From assembly GCF_000208865.1 (NCBI RefSeq), contig NC_018394.1:3971797-4035796 (forward strand): 64,000 bases of DNA. The letters are read 5' to 3'. The stretch comes from Neospora caninum Liverpool. Taxonomy: Eukaryota > Apicomplexa > Conoidasida > Eucoccidiorida > Sarcocystidae. Below the pieces are notes generated by a model. That model worked only from the letters and a program-made list of their open reading frames with translations, had not been told where the DNA came from and made no database searches. Position numbers and translations under genes: made by a program. Of the stretch, positions 13,665 through 25,140 are shown in pieces; the first letter of the stretch is position 1, and the number at the start of each line of letters is the position of its first letter.

Positions 13665-15969
13665 AAAAGGTGCGGGTCTGTCGGCCACGCCGCTCCCGCA
13701 GAGCCTTGAAGGCATTTTTCTTCCGTAGTTTTCCCATTTTTTTGTAGAGCCAACGACTTTCTCCCCTGTGTGAAGGGGTTTCTTTCTCGTGTGCAGCATC
13801 AAGGATTTCTGTGCCTCCCTTTGTCTCGTCTTTCTTCTGGTATCCTCGCGAAAACAATGCGGGAGAAGGCCCGCCGTAGCAGGCGCGGCTCTAAAGCACT
13901 GTGTTTTCTCAAAAAGAAATCGCGAAACGCGCCTCGGAACGGGACTGGAACGTGGAAAGAGTGACGAGGCTGCGCGAACTCACAAACAGCGCTAAAGAAC
14001 CGAGACTCGTGGCGTATTTCGTGCTCTCTCTTTTTTAATTCATGAGAGACCAAGAACATTCTAGGTGTTGCAAGTGAAGAACATCAATCTTTTCTCGGCA
14101 GAAAGCTCGCGTGCCCGCTCGGTGGCCAACACAGTTCACAACCCTCAGCGGATCAGTATTCGTGTTTCCACAAGGACGCAAGTTCGGGCATTCTATTTTC
14201 TCGTGGAAAGCACGGGACGCTACTTCTCCGCGGCGCGTCCACAACAGAGACTTTTGCTCAGGCCTGCGTTGTAGAGAAAACGGGTGGTTTAGGGGAGACG
14301 AAGTGTGCTTGGTAGTGTGTAGACTCAGCAGCACATAGGCGCAGGGGACGAGAGAAGGACTGTCAAGCGCATTTGTGTTAGCGTGCAATGGAAACTGTGG
14401 AAGGCACATTTCCCCACTAACGCACACAGCCATTTCTAGGAACTACAAAGTCTACACTGAGTGACAGGGAGGAGACAGGCAGAAGAAAGTGGAGTGGGCA
14501 AGTGTTTTAAGGGAGGTGGAGGGGGGGCAGAGCAGATAGGCAGGGAGAGGGTGAGGCGGATGGGATATGGTGCAGAGACGAGAAGGGAAAAGGGGAAGCC
14601 GGAGTGAGCGGTGGAGAGATGCACTTGGTACGAGAAACAGGTACGGCAGACAGAAGCAACTGGAAAACTGGATCGTGATACAGATATCTCGTTTGTTGTT
14701 GTTCCATCTGATCAGTCGACTGCAAGTCATACAGATTTTTGGCAGTGTATTCCTCTGCTAGAAGCCGCCGCTTCTCAGCATGTAACGCAGCAGCAGGACG
14801 AAAGTCCCACGTTCATTCGCTCCGTCGAAGAACCCGCCCGGAAGATCTAACAGAATTGTGTCTCGCCAGAGGCGTTCTCTATGGAGTCGACTGGACAGAA
14901 GCTGAGAGGGAATCTTCGCGAGGCGAGAAAGGAGCGGTAAGCATTCGAACAATGTGCATCTGGCCATTCAGTTGGCGTTCCTTTCGTCGGTACAGCAACT
15001 TGGATGGAGATTTTCTTCCGCACAACCTGTTACTCTCCAAACGCACAGGCAAGAACGAGCAATTCTGCCTTTTGCCGCATACACATGTTTACGCCTGTCA
15101 CGCGCGTGATGAGACGAGAAGAAAGTCTTGAACCTCTTGGTTCGATAAACGGGAAGTGTCGGCAGATATCTCTTCATCGCTCTCTCCACAACCGGTGACA
15201 GACTGCCGCATTTTCAGCGGTGCATGAGATCCCCATTAGTACACCCATTTTTCGGAAAGGCGTTTGCTGGATTTTGCAGGGCGCTACAGGTGCATTTCAC
15301 CAAGCGCCTTTCGCTTTCACGAGATTAAACGGTCGTCGTTGCGAGGCTGATCGCCGGTTTTCTTCAGCGATAGTCTTTCGGGAAGCGGGTGGGTTAGTGG
15401 GTGATCTGCCGGGGAACGGCCGCTTTATCGAGCGGTGGCTCTAGTCTTGCTCGGGAGACACAGAGTTCTTTCTTTGATGGACTTCTCGATGTCCTTAATT
15501 ATGACGACTTTTCGATGCATGCGGCCGTCAGGGCACGGCCACTTCTCAGCGAAAGAGAACGGACCGCCTAGAAAACGCAGCAGCCGCAATCGCGGAAGAC
15601 CGAGTTACCTCACCGGCAGATTCCTTTGGAACTGGAAGAGTGCAAACATGGACTGCATAGCAGGCTGTCACTGTTGCTTATAAAGTGGAACCAACTCAGA
15701 TTTGCGGGAAATACAGAAGTCGGAAGCCCTGTAGGAAGGCGAGGCAAGTGATAAATATATACAGACAGCAAGAGGCCCGTCACCGGATGTGAGATAAACA
15801 TTTCTAGGCAGAACGGAGAAGAGATCGACGTTCACATGCTTAGTCGCATGCATAAAGCAGACATGCAAACCTGCCCCTCTGGCCATGTTTTGTTTGCCAC
15901 CGTTTTTCCCTGAATAGACAAAGTCGGAGTGAGAGCAGAGAGTGATTCTTTCTGAAGTTCTTTGTTAAA
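13665..15969. other. Intergenic: FCBP57 3' flank and leader of the next gene
   Basis: No conserved protein or RNA motif is visible. The longest ORF is about 132 codons and resembles no family. The right part (about 15000-15969) probably holds promoter and 5' untranslated sequence for the RIIa/IQ gene. Confidence 0.6.
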
Positions 15970-18160
15970 ATGGTGAAAGCGGGCAAGGTCATGAAAGGCT
16001 TTTCGCCTCAAGTCGAAGAGACGGAGGGCGTTCAAAACGAAATCGACGAGGAAAACCTCGAGAAACTGGCGGTCCTTCTGCAGGCGGTGTATCGAGGATG
16101 GAAAGTTCGTCAGGCTCTGAGGTCACACCTGACTGCAGGTTCGAAAAAGGCCCAAAGGTTACTGCTCTCCTAATGTGCCGAAGCTGCACACGGTTTGCGT
16201 CTCACTACACCCTCCACTGGAGCACCGAGGAGGAGAACGGGAAGAAGCGAGCGGGCTTTTTCTGCGGAAAGACAGGAAGAACGGGAGGTCCCTCCGTGTC
16301 TGTTTGCTTCGGAAGATGTCACTTAGAATGAGAGTCTCAAATGCATGCCTGTGGATTTGCTACACAGGCTGAAATCGTGCGTCTCAACCGAGATTACATG
16401 ACGTTGTTTCGTGGTCTTGTTTCTCGTGCCTTATTTATGCACGACTAAACAGTCTCTTGTCTCGCACGCAGTCAGTAAATGTGATTGCGTCCGCACTGCC
16501 TAAAGTGGTTGGTGGATTTGACGCCTTCCTGAAACTTTCGGGAAGACACACCGTTCTTTGTGCGAGTTAGAGCTACGGCTTGAGTTCCTGCAGAGATTTC
16601 TTCATTCAGGATCCACGCTAGCTGAGCGCGAGAGAGAAGACAGAAGGACTGCCTCACTGTTTCAGTCGAACCGTAAACTGGAAACGGGAGGACTACGGCT
16701 CGACCGAGTAGGGGAAACCCCGTGCACGGTTCTCTCTTTCTTTCGTGCCTGCAGCGCCTCCCCCAAGTTCGCGACAAGAAGCGAAACTAGACCGTGGGGC
16801 CTCAAAAGACAACACACGAGAGGCGGCGCTTCAGTATCTTGACGAGCACTCGATTAACCGCCTCTTCAAGGTACGGGCGAGACTGAACACTGGAAATAGG
16901 CATTGGGGCGTCTTCTACAATCGGGAAGGGGGAAAGCTTAAATTCCCCGTCGGATAGCTCGTGCGAATGCAATAATCTGCGAAATGTCTTGCAAGTCGCC
17001 GTAGCACAATCTCACAAATCAACACTGAACAGCTTCAAATCTAACATAACGCCATTAACTAGTACACGTTTGGAGATGTATTGCATCATTCCCCGTTCAT
17101 AATCTCAGCTTCTACGCGAATGCTTGGAAAAATAGTGCTTATATATACACATATGTCGTGGTAAATAGGTGTGCACTCATCTGCAGCATTGTATTTATCT
17201 GCGCTTGTAGGAGGTACCTGCGTGTGCTAGTCAGATCCTTCAAACGCGGTTGTACTACGATAAACCGAGGAACGCCAGAGAATATCTCCTACAGCAGCTG
17301 AAGGAGATGCAGAGCCGGCGAGAGATGCTGGCAGAGGAAGCTGAAAGGAAACAAAAAGAAGGCTCCTCTGAAGCGTGGTCACAGTCAGATGAGGGAGGAA
17401 CAGCCCACGCCGATGACCTCGGGATTTTTACCGAACCAGATCTCGCTGTCTATTTCAACATGCTCGCAGAAGGCCACCGCACAATTTCTGTGCAACGACT
17501 GCTGAACGGTAGCATTCCACTCATGGGGAAACTAACACTCCCGTCTCTTCCAATCCTGACCCTGGGCACTTGTCTATTTGCTAGTTTAATGAACAATGAC
17601 ATGTTCCTGGGTTGTCACGAGCGGTTGAAGACACGAAACCTTTCTCGGATATTTTGTTTACCAGTCATGCACAAAAGCCGTATCTGACCGTTATAGCGCA
17701 TTGCGGGGGTTTGCAAAGTACGTGCCTGGCGGAAGCTGTGCCGCAGGTTCGCACGCGCGTTCCTTGTGTTTCCAAAAAATACAAGCATGGCATGGCATCC
17801 GTTGTTCGCAGCGATGAAGCGATTCTCATTGCCAGCAGATACAACCCAGGTAGGCTCGACGGCTCCTCTCTTTTTGTGGAAGAAAGCCTGCCGGGCACAA
17901 TGGCGCTGAGTTGCGGAGAAATCGTATCGGGCTGTTCATCTCACATCTCGCCTGTCTTTGCAAACCTGAAAACCACCCTATTCTCTAAGTGCCTGCGCAT
18001 ATACTCATGTGTGTGTATGTTTCGCAAGACACTCGGAACTCTCGGTCTGCCTGTCTCGGGAGTTGTGGACGAAAAGGTTTTCTGCAAAGCGATGAAGCAG
18101 CGGATAAGCGCGTACTACTTTGTCGCACCTGAGAGGCAAGCGCCGGAAGCAACTGCCTAA
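15970..18160 (+). CDS. EFCAB10-like protein with IQ motif and RIIa-type docking domain
   Basis: Five in-phase exons: 15970-16138, 16755-16870, 17211-17508, 17812-17849 (38-base micro-exon), 18029-18160; 250 aa. Residues 37-47 (LQAVYRGWKVR) fit the IQ calmodulin-binding pattern. Residues about 82-126, from YLDEHSINRLFK through LYYDKPRNAREYLLQQL, fit the RIIa/DPY-30-like dimerisation-docking fold as arranged in EFCAB10. A degenerate EF-hand-like segment follows (FTEPDLAVYFNMLAEG, then TISVQRLLN), lacking the acidic calcium ligands, and the C-terminal helix KVFCKAMKQRI aligns with the EFCAB10 end. The start has a good context (AAAATGG). By family, likely an axonemal or cytoskeletal adaptor binding an amphipathic helix; calmodulin binding is inferred. 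No signal peptide or membrane segment is seen. Function is unproven and the name is by resemblance only. Confidence 0.78.
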
Positions 18161-20114
18161 AACGGCAGAACCAGCTGCCTCCTACTTGTCTATCATGCAA
18201 GGAATTGCACAGGAATTTTCCCAACACCTCAATCCTGCACAACTACCTGAATTTTCTGCCCCACACCGCGTCGAGAGTCCGAGATGGATGACGAAGTATG
18301 ACGTTTTGTAAGTGGATCTGAACCTGAGTCAGGCCAGCTCCCCAGGAGCCAGCTAAGTTCTAGCTCAGTTATTGTCCCCCCTCTGGGATGTGATCGCCGC
18401 ATATCCGTCCTCTCCAAGCAGCTTTTATTCCCCTGAGCCCAGACCGTCTGCTCCCTCGAGGTCTGGAGTTTGCGCTCTTGCAGCTGTGACTGGTGTTCTA
18501 CTGGGCTTGGCTCGTGGCTGGGGACGTTGACGTGCCATTCACTCTTCCCTCCCCATAGCTGTGGAAAAAAACAACCGCATGTGTTGAGTGTCACAATTGG
18601 ACCTCGTTAGTCCCAGTCGTTTCAGCAGCCAAGCCGGGTGTTTTCCCTCACTACTCACGACTCGAGTTTTCGAGGGACGGCACGCGTACCTTTGCACGCA
18701 CAGATTTTGGTCTCTCTCTCACATGAGTGGTGAGGCACAAAAGAAATCCCGTCGGGAGGCTGCACGGAAGCAAAATGCATAAAAACAGCAAGGCAGAAGA
18801 ACGGCCAGTCCTTCCGAGCACGGGGAAGCCTGAACACTCAGCCCATGCACGCGCAGGATACCCGCAGTCCGCAACAAACGGGCGACTCCTCTCTACTCCA
18901 CGCGAACCAGCCGTGTTTTTTTGTGGATTGAGGAGAGAATCGAGAACCAGAGAGACGGGGAACTGAAGGTTTTGCGCCGGCAGCAGGCGAGGAAGTATGC
19001 CTCCAGGCGGCTGGCACACGACACACATCAAGACATTGGGTCTGTCGCCTCGCTAAAAAAAGCCGGGAGAAAGTTCTCCTAACATTAGAGTCCCTCATAA
19101 TGTTACGCGACACTGGGAAAAGCGAAAGAAATCCCGCTTTCTCGAGTGTTTACAGGAAATTCTCCTCTCCAGGCAGGCGTGTCTGAGAGGCACCCGATGA
19201 TGACTGTGACGAGCCAGGGACGAAACTGACGGTGTCTGCGCATGGAACAGGACACAAGCAGCTGTGACTCCGATGATGGGTCTCTAAAGCGACAATCTCT
19301 CGTCTTTTTCGTCTCTTGTTTTTCTCGGGTCCTTTCGATTCTCTTGTTCCTGCCACCCGAATAATCGTCTCGACGCTCCTGTGTTCGGCTTCCCGGAGTT
19401 AGCCGCTGTACGATCGCAACTCCTGTCGCTGCGTGCGAGAATCAAAGCGTCATTCTTCGCGTTCAAAGTGCCACGGTTTTGAAAGGAACCCTTCTTGTCA
19501 CATGCTTTTCTTCTTTCCCACCAGAAAAGCACGTCTCAGAGTTTGCGTTTGTAAAGTTTTCCTCCGCACTCCGTCAGCTTAGCCCCATATCGACCAGCCA
19601 GAGAGGCCCGCTATGCCTAGGCACGCGCGAGATAGCGGATGGACACGCGAACTTTTCTTTGCACAGCACAGTGATAGAATCGGTTTTCTTCGCTAAAATC
19701 CCCATGACCTTCCAGTTTCCCCTGGAACACAGCCTTTTTTAACCGCGTCCGACTGCGGAGATATCTGCCCGAGGAGCCTGACGCGTCAAGTCCAAGAGCT
19801 TCGCTCCTGCATGTATCAGAACTCGTCAATATGTAGCGGCAGATGGCGAGAAGCAAACGCAAAGTGTGTCACTTCTCTCGCTGAGGCAGGAGGGCCCCAC
19901 GAACCGAACACACCGTACGCGTCGGGCTTCCAGTTTCTCCCCTCGATGTGTGCTCTTTCCACACTCCGTTTTGACGGCGTCGTTCTCTCTCAGTCAAGCG
20001 CTTTTAAAGGAGCCGTGGGCACATGCGAGGATCTACTTTCCTCCGGGGTGTTTCGTGTCCTCGCTCCTGGAAAAACAAGGAAATCTCGCCTCACGAGGGA
20101 GAAGTCGACGCACC
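18161..20114. other. Intergenic: 3' flank and presumed promoter/leader of the LRR gene
   Basis: Nothing recognisable is seen. ORFs are at most about 125 codons, except one running through the LRR start in another frame. A 5' untranslated exon of the LRR gene may lie in the right half. Confidence 0.6.
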
Positions 20115-23100
20115 ATGCCCGCTGCGACTGCTCAACGCTCTGCGAGCGGCCGCATACTCGAGGCCGCAGGCCTCGGCCTAGGACCTGTTCTCACAGGAGA
20201 GAAACTCACGGGGCTTCTTCTCGCCGCTGTTCCAAAGCAAATCAAGGGAATCAAGGTCCTCGATCTTTCTCAAAACACCATCCGAAAAGTACGTCCAGAC
20301 TCGGGCTACGCGTTCATATAAGTATATATTCATATACATACATGCAAGTGCATATACATGTATATGCGGCATTGTGTGTAGGGATGTAGATAGGCAGCAG
20401 ATACGCACGGGACGAGTTAGGTATATAAAATAAAGAGTGCACGTGACAATGATAAGAGAGGCGCGCGTTCCCCGCCTTTGCATCTGTGCAGGGGAAAACT
20501 ATCCCTAAATTCTCTTGTCGTTTCCGTCCGTGGTGATGACACACTCTCCTCCCAAGAAGTCTCTCCTTGTTTCTGAACGGTTGGGCACTGGTAGAGGGTT
20601 CGTTCTCGACCCTGGCAAGGCCCAGCATGCCGTCACCGACGGCCACGCAGTCTGTGCGTGCACGGACCTTGTTCCCATCTCCCCCTCTTGATCTCTTTGC
20701 CGCTCCCTCGTGTGTCTGTCGGAAGCCTCCCTTGCACACGCTCGCGCAGGCATACGTTTTTGTATGAAGGCATATGGAGATGTACGTCAATGCCGACGTA
20801 ACCCTGTGCCTAGAGATAGTCAGAAGATATTTTAGACGAATGCACTGGCGTGGGCATGCGAAGATCGACTCCGTGGATCGTTCCTCCTTGTAGACTCAGG
20901 AGTGGTTTTTCGTCCCTCTGTCGCCTCAATGTCACTTCAGCTGTCTGTGTCCCTCGGAGAAATTGCGGAACTTGGGCTAGAATCCGTCCAAGATCTCATT
21001 CTCCGTGGAAATCTCCTCCGGCAACTGGACGGCAGGCTCTTAACCTTCCCGCGTCTTTCCCGGCTAGACGTCAGCGAAAACATCTTGTGCCAAGTCCTCA
21101 ACTTTGAAACGCATTTCGGGCTGCGCGAACTGTTTTTCCGACAGAACCGCTTGAAAGACATCAAGTGAGAGCAGGCCGGGGCTCTCAGTGTATGGTGCAC
21201 GCGGGAAAATTCTGTAGAAGCACCCGTACGTAAATGTGTATCACTATGCAGTGAGCGAGAACAGCTAGACGGGCAAAGGGCTCCTCGGTTTGAAACTGGA
21301 CGCATACGCATGCACCTACGGAACCATGCATGTGTACAGGAAGATATTGCGCACGCTCTGTATACAAACCAGGTCACAGGGAGGAAAAGGCTGTTTTCTT
21401 CTGTTCCTGCATACTGGAGTCGAAGTGGTTTCTGCCCGCTACCAGCGCAGAGGACGACTGTAAACGTTTGGGATCTTTCTGTCTCTCCGTTCCCCTCTGC
21501 CATTCACTGGCGCGCGCGTCGTTTTCTTTGTTCCTCAGTGGCTTCGGGCGCACACCCCTTCACCACACTTTGGAGCGGCTGGACCTGTCTGAAAATGATA
21601 TTTCGTGAGTCTTTTTCGGAGCCGGGAGTTTTCCCTCCAAGTCTCTCTCTGGACGTTGGCCCTCAGCGACTGCACTGAAAAGTGTTTCTTTTGAAGGGGC
21701 GACCGCTCTCAGGCGCCAGACAGTCTGCATACAGAGCAGCGCCTGTACCCCTCTGCGTCACGTGTCCATATGTATAAACGTATATGGATATATATATATA
21801 TATGTAGACACGGACATATTTCAATAATAAACATATATATATGTATATATGCATATTCATGTGTATTTGTGCAAGCCTGCGTAGAGGCGTCGGAACACAG
21901 CAGTATATGTATGAGATTGGTCTCATAGAACGAAAATATACGTATCTAAAAATTTTACTCCTGCGGGAAACGGGGGAATGTAGCCCCGTCTCTGTTGCAT
22001 TTCGAACTCAACATTCAGTTCGCCTCTCCTTCCCCAGTCTGTTTTGTGCTTCCTGAGTCCTTTTCCCTCTTTCCAGTTTCGCGTCTCGTCCTCTCTTGAC
22101 CTCTCCTTCCCGTTGTTCAGAAACTGTTTGGAAAGCCTGTTCGTGCCGTCCGCTGGCACTTCTCTTCTGCCGCTGTGTGACGACTGTCTATTCCTCCTGC
22201 TCCCCCGGAGCACCGCTCGAAGAGTGAAACAGACTTTCTTGCAAAAAAACAAGGAAAGCTCTGCGTCGGCTCCCGATTTCTGGAAACAATCAGGAGTCAG
22301 GACCAGATTTGTGTGCTTGCCTATGTAGGGATCTGAGAGGGCTAGCGGCTCTGGTCACGCTGGAAAAACTACGAGAGCTCGACGTGCGCGGCAACCCAGT
22401 GGAGGAGCATCCCCTCCAAGGAAACGCCGTGGTACGTTTTTGGAAAAAACACCGTGCTGCCTCAAAAGCCCCGCTGGATGTCATTCCGAAGTTCCCCCGA
22501 GTACGCCTCCCCCCTCAGAGGCTACAGCCTTGCGTCTTGCGCGTTTCTGTTTCTTTTGCCCTTCGAGACGTGCTGTGTCGTGCGCCGTCTCCCGCCTCAT
22601 GGCGGGATTCCCCTATGGAGCATGAATATAGTCAGGTTGGTTGATGGAGTCTTATGCTTCGACACGGTCGCTTCACCCCACATCTACATGTGGAAAGCTC
22701 CGGCCCTGTGCTGTTCTAGTTCCGCTCCGAAACGTCCTCTTCCCCTCTTCTCTCTGTTTCAGCGGTAAAACCTTTGCGTGTGAGAACGCAGTCGATCTCA
22801 CCTTCTTTTTCCTCACTCTCGTGTGTACGGGAACGTTGTACACATGCGGCTGTGTATGCATGCACTTACCTGTTTGTGTCCCCAAGCCGTCCGTCTACAC
22901 CTAACTTTTTCTAGGGCCCGCGGTGTGCCTTTTCCGCGCCATTCCGTATCTTCCTGTTCATGCACAAGTCTCACCTAGCTGTGGACTCACAGAGGCAAAC
23001 CCATCTTCCGTTTCAGTAGAGCCCCTTTTCTTGGGCATGCAAGTCCAGGCCGGCGAATCTGGAACCCGCACATCGGTTCTCCCGTCCCCCCGCGTTTTTT

Positions 23101-25140
23101 CTGCCGTTTCTGTTCAGCTCGAGGGCTTTTGCATGCTCGCGTGCCCGCTTCTGGAGTCTCTCAATGGCCGCCCCATCACGGAGAAAGTGCGAGACGCGGT
23201 GATCTGCTGGTCCAGCGATGACCCTCGCGGTCGCGCGGTGGCTAGTTGTGTCTTCCGATTCCGGCAGGCGTTCTCCACCCGAGGACTGTATGGGATGGGG
23301 GAATTGTCACCAAGCGAGGAAGCAGGCCTCTTTGTGTCCGCCGAATCGAGAGACGACAGCTCCGTCCCGGACCCCGCAACAAAAAGTCTTCCTGGTTCGC
23401 GGAGGGCGGTCTCTCCTCGAAACGCCGGAGGTGCGCCGCAGTCGAGTGCCTGTCAGTTGAAAAAAGCTCGAGAGCAAAAGAGACAGAGGCGGGATCCGTG
23501 CTGTGTTTTCGCGGTTTGAGGAAAGAACAAAGTTTTCCTAGGTTGTTCCTCATAGAAAGGCACAGGGGAGAAAGGCCCATGCGGCGGCTGGCGGCAGAGA
23601 AAACGGTTCTCGTGAAGTCGTCGGCGTGGGAGTAGCGCTGGAAAAGCCGGTATTTCGTTTTCGCGCGTGTTTACCCGTCGGCCTCAGAGACGGAAATTTC
23701 AAGTTTCAGTGGGTGCACAGTCGGTCCTCGAACCAGTCGAAATCTTGAGAAGAAGCGTCTCAGTGCGATCATCCTGCATCTAGTTGCCGCATAAAAAGCT
23801 GGCTTTCCCGACAGGAAAAGGCAGAAATCTTTTTTGGCAGTGGAGATGCTTCAAACACAGAGTGAGGTGGGGGTGCGTTTTTTAAGGGCCCCGGGTCCGG
23901 TGCCAAGGGTAGTTTCGGTTTCTTTCTCGTCGTGTATTTTTTCGATGGGGGGCATACGGTTCGCCGGTGTGGGGTCGGCCGCACCGGTTGCTTCTTGGCA
24001 TGCGGACATGTGATCTTTTCCCTGTGCTCCACGCCGTGTGTCGCTAAGTCTCTTTTCCTGTCTATATGTCTGCGTGTGTGTCTGCTCGTCTTAGGAACGG
24101 AGTCACGAGGCCTCAGCGCCAGCGACCGCTCTCGAAAGGAGAGAGCGCAACCTCCCCGATGCGTTTTCACTCGGGTGTCGCGTGACGCACGAGACAACTT
24201 TCGTCTTTTGTCTCCACAGGAGCGCCGAGGCACTGCCCCAGCGGCATGGAAGGCCCCAGATCGAGACGGGAGACGCAGTCCGCGCAGAGCCCTGTCGCCT
24301 TCCCACCAAGATGCTCCGACCGCAGGCCCAGAGAGGCCGCTGCCTTATCAAGAAGACCGGCCTTTCAGCTTGAACGCAACGCGGAACAGTTGCGTGCGTC
24401 GATCCACTTACTCGGAGAGATGTCGCTTTTCGGCGGCGCTGTCCAGTGCGTCTCGTCGGGGTCACAAGCGCCAAGAGATTTGTCCTAGGGGGTGGTATCC
24501 AGGAAGAACCCGCGGCGTGACCAAGGCGACGCAGACGCCAGATTGGTGGCTACCAGAAGAGTGGGAGCTGCGCGAACCCGGAAGCAGACGCAGGCGAGAG
24601 GGAACGGAGAGAGGCGGGGGAGAAGGCAGAGGAGCGAGGTGGGGACCGCGTTCGATGTCCAGCGGGCACTTTGAGTTTTTCATTAAAGCGAGTGATGTCG
24701 GGCCTCCGGTTTCGGCCGACGAGTTGAGAGCTCTCAAGGCGGGAAACAAGGAGACGGGAACCGCGGAGGAGGATCCCATCCTAGAGCAAGGGGGAAACCA
24801 CGAGAACGAGGCGTATGAAGTGGAGGCGACCAGCCACGTGGGCAGCGTCTCTGACTGGGCCAGAGAAGCGCCATACGAAGACTGCACGTCGCAGCAGTAC
24901 ACGGTTTCCGGGGGTTACGGGGAAGACGAGGGACAGGCACTCGAGTACGGAGACGAAGACGAGCACACCAGGATCTCTCTTCCACTTCCCAAATTTCAGG
25001 GTGGCGAAGTGTACCCGACACAGAGCGGAGACGTTTTCGATCTCACTCCAGACTCGGAGTGGCCAGGCGACGAGGGCATCGAGGGGAAGAGAGACATAGG
25101 AAACTACGATGCCTTTCAGAACGAAGAGGAGGAGGCATAA
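20115..25140 (+). CDS. Leucine-rich-repeat protein with long charged C-terminal tail
   Basis: Six in-phase exons: 20115-20288, 20941-21164, 21539-21604, 22329-22431, 23118-23186, 24220-25140; 518 aa. Six SDS22-like repeats are visible: IKVLDLSQNTI, VQDLILRGNLL, LSRLDVSENIL, LRELFFRQNRL, LERLDLSENDI and LRELDVRGNPV. An LRR cap follows (LLESLNGRPITEK then ERR). That cap fixes the last junction: AAA|GTGCGA joined to the GAG CGC CGA exon recreates the usual ITxxER cap. The final exon (about 306 aa) has no domain I know: first basic and Ser/Arg-rich, with the motif WWLPEEWELREPG, then strongly acidic (DEDEHTR, EDEGQALEYGDEDE), ending in EEEEA. No signal peptide or membrane helix. It is probably a protein-interaction scaffold; many LRRs of this type act in cilia or with PP1, but nothing here decides. 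The long tail exon might instead belong to a separate transcript. Confidence 0.78.
21775..21850. repeat. (TA)n/TATG microsatellite in LRR-gene intron 3
   Basis: Alternating TA and TATG tracts between exons 3 and 4; non-coding. Confidence 0.8.

Noticed and set aside
23187..23519. Continuation of LRR exon 5 to a stop at 23519
   Set aside because: Splicing at AAA|GTGCGA to 24220 recreates a typical LRR cap (ITEK-ERR), while the read-through is Ser/Arg-rich and unlike any LRR end. Not excluded as an alternative transcript.
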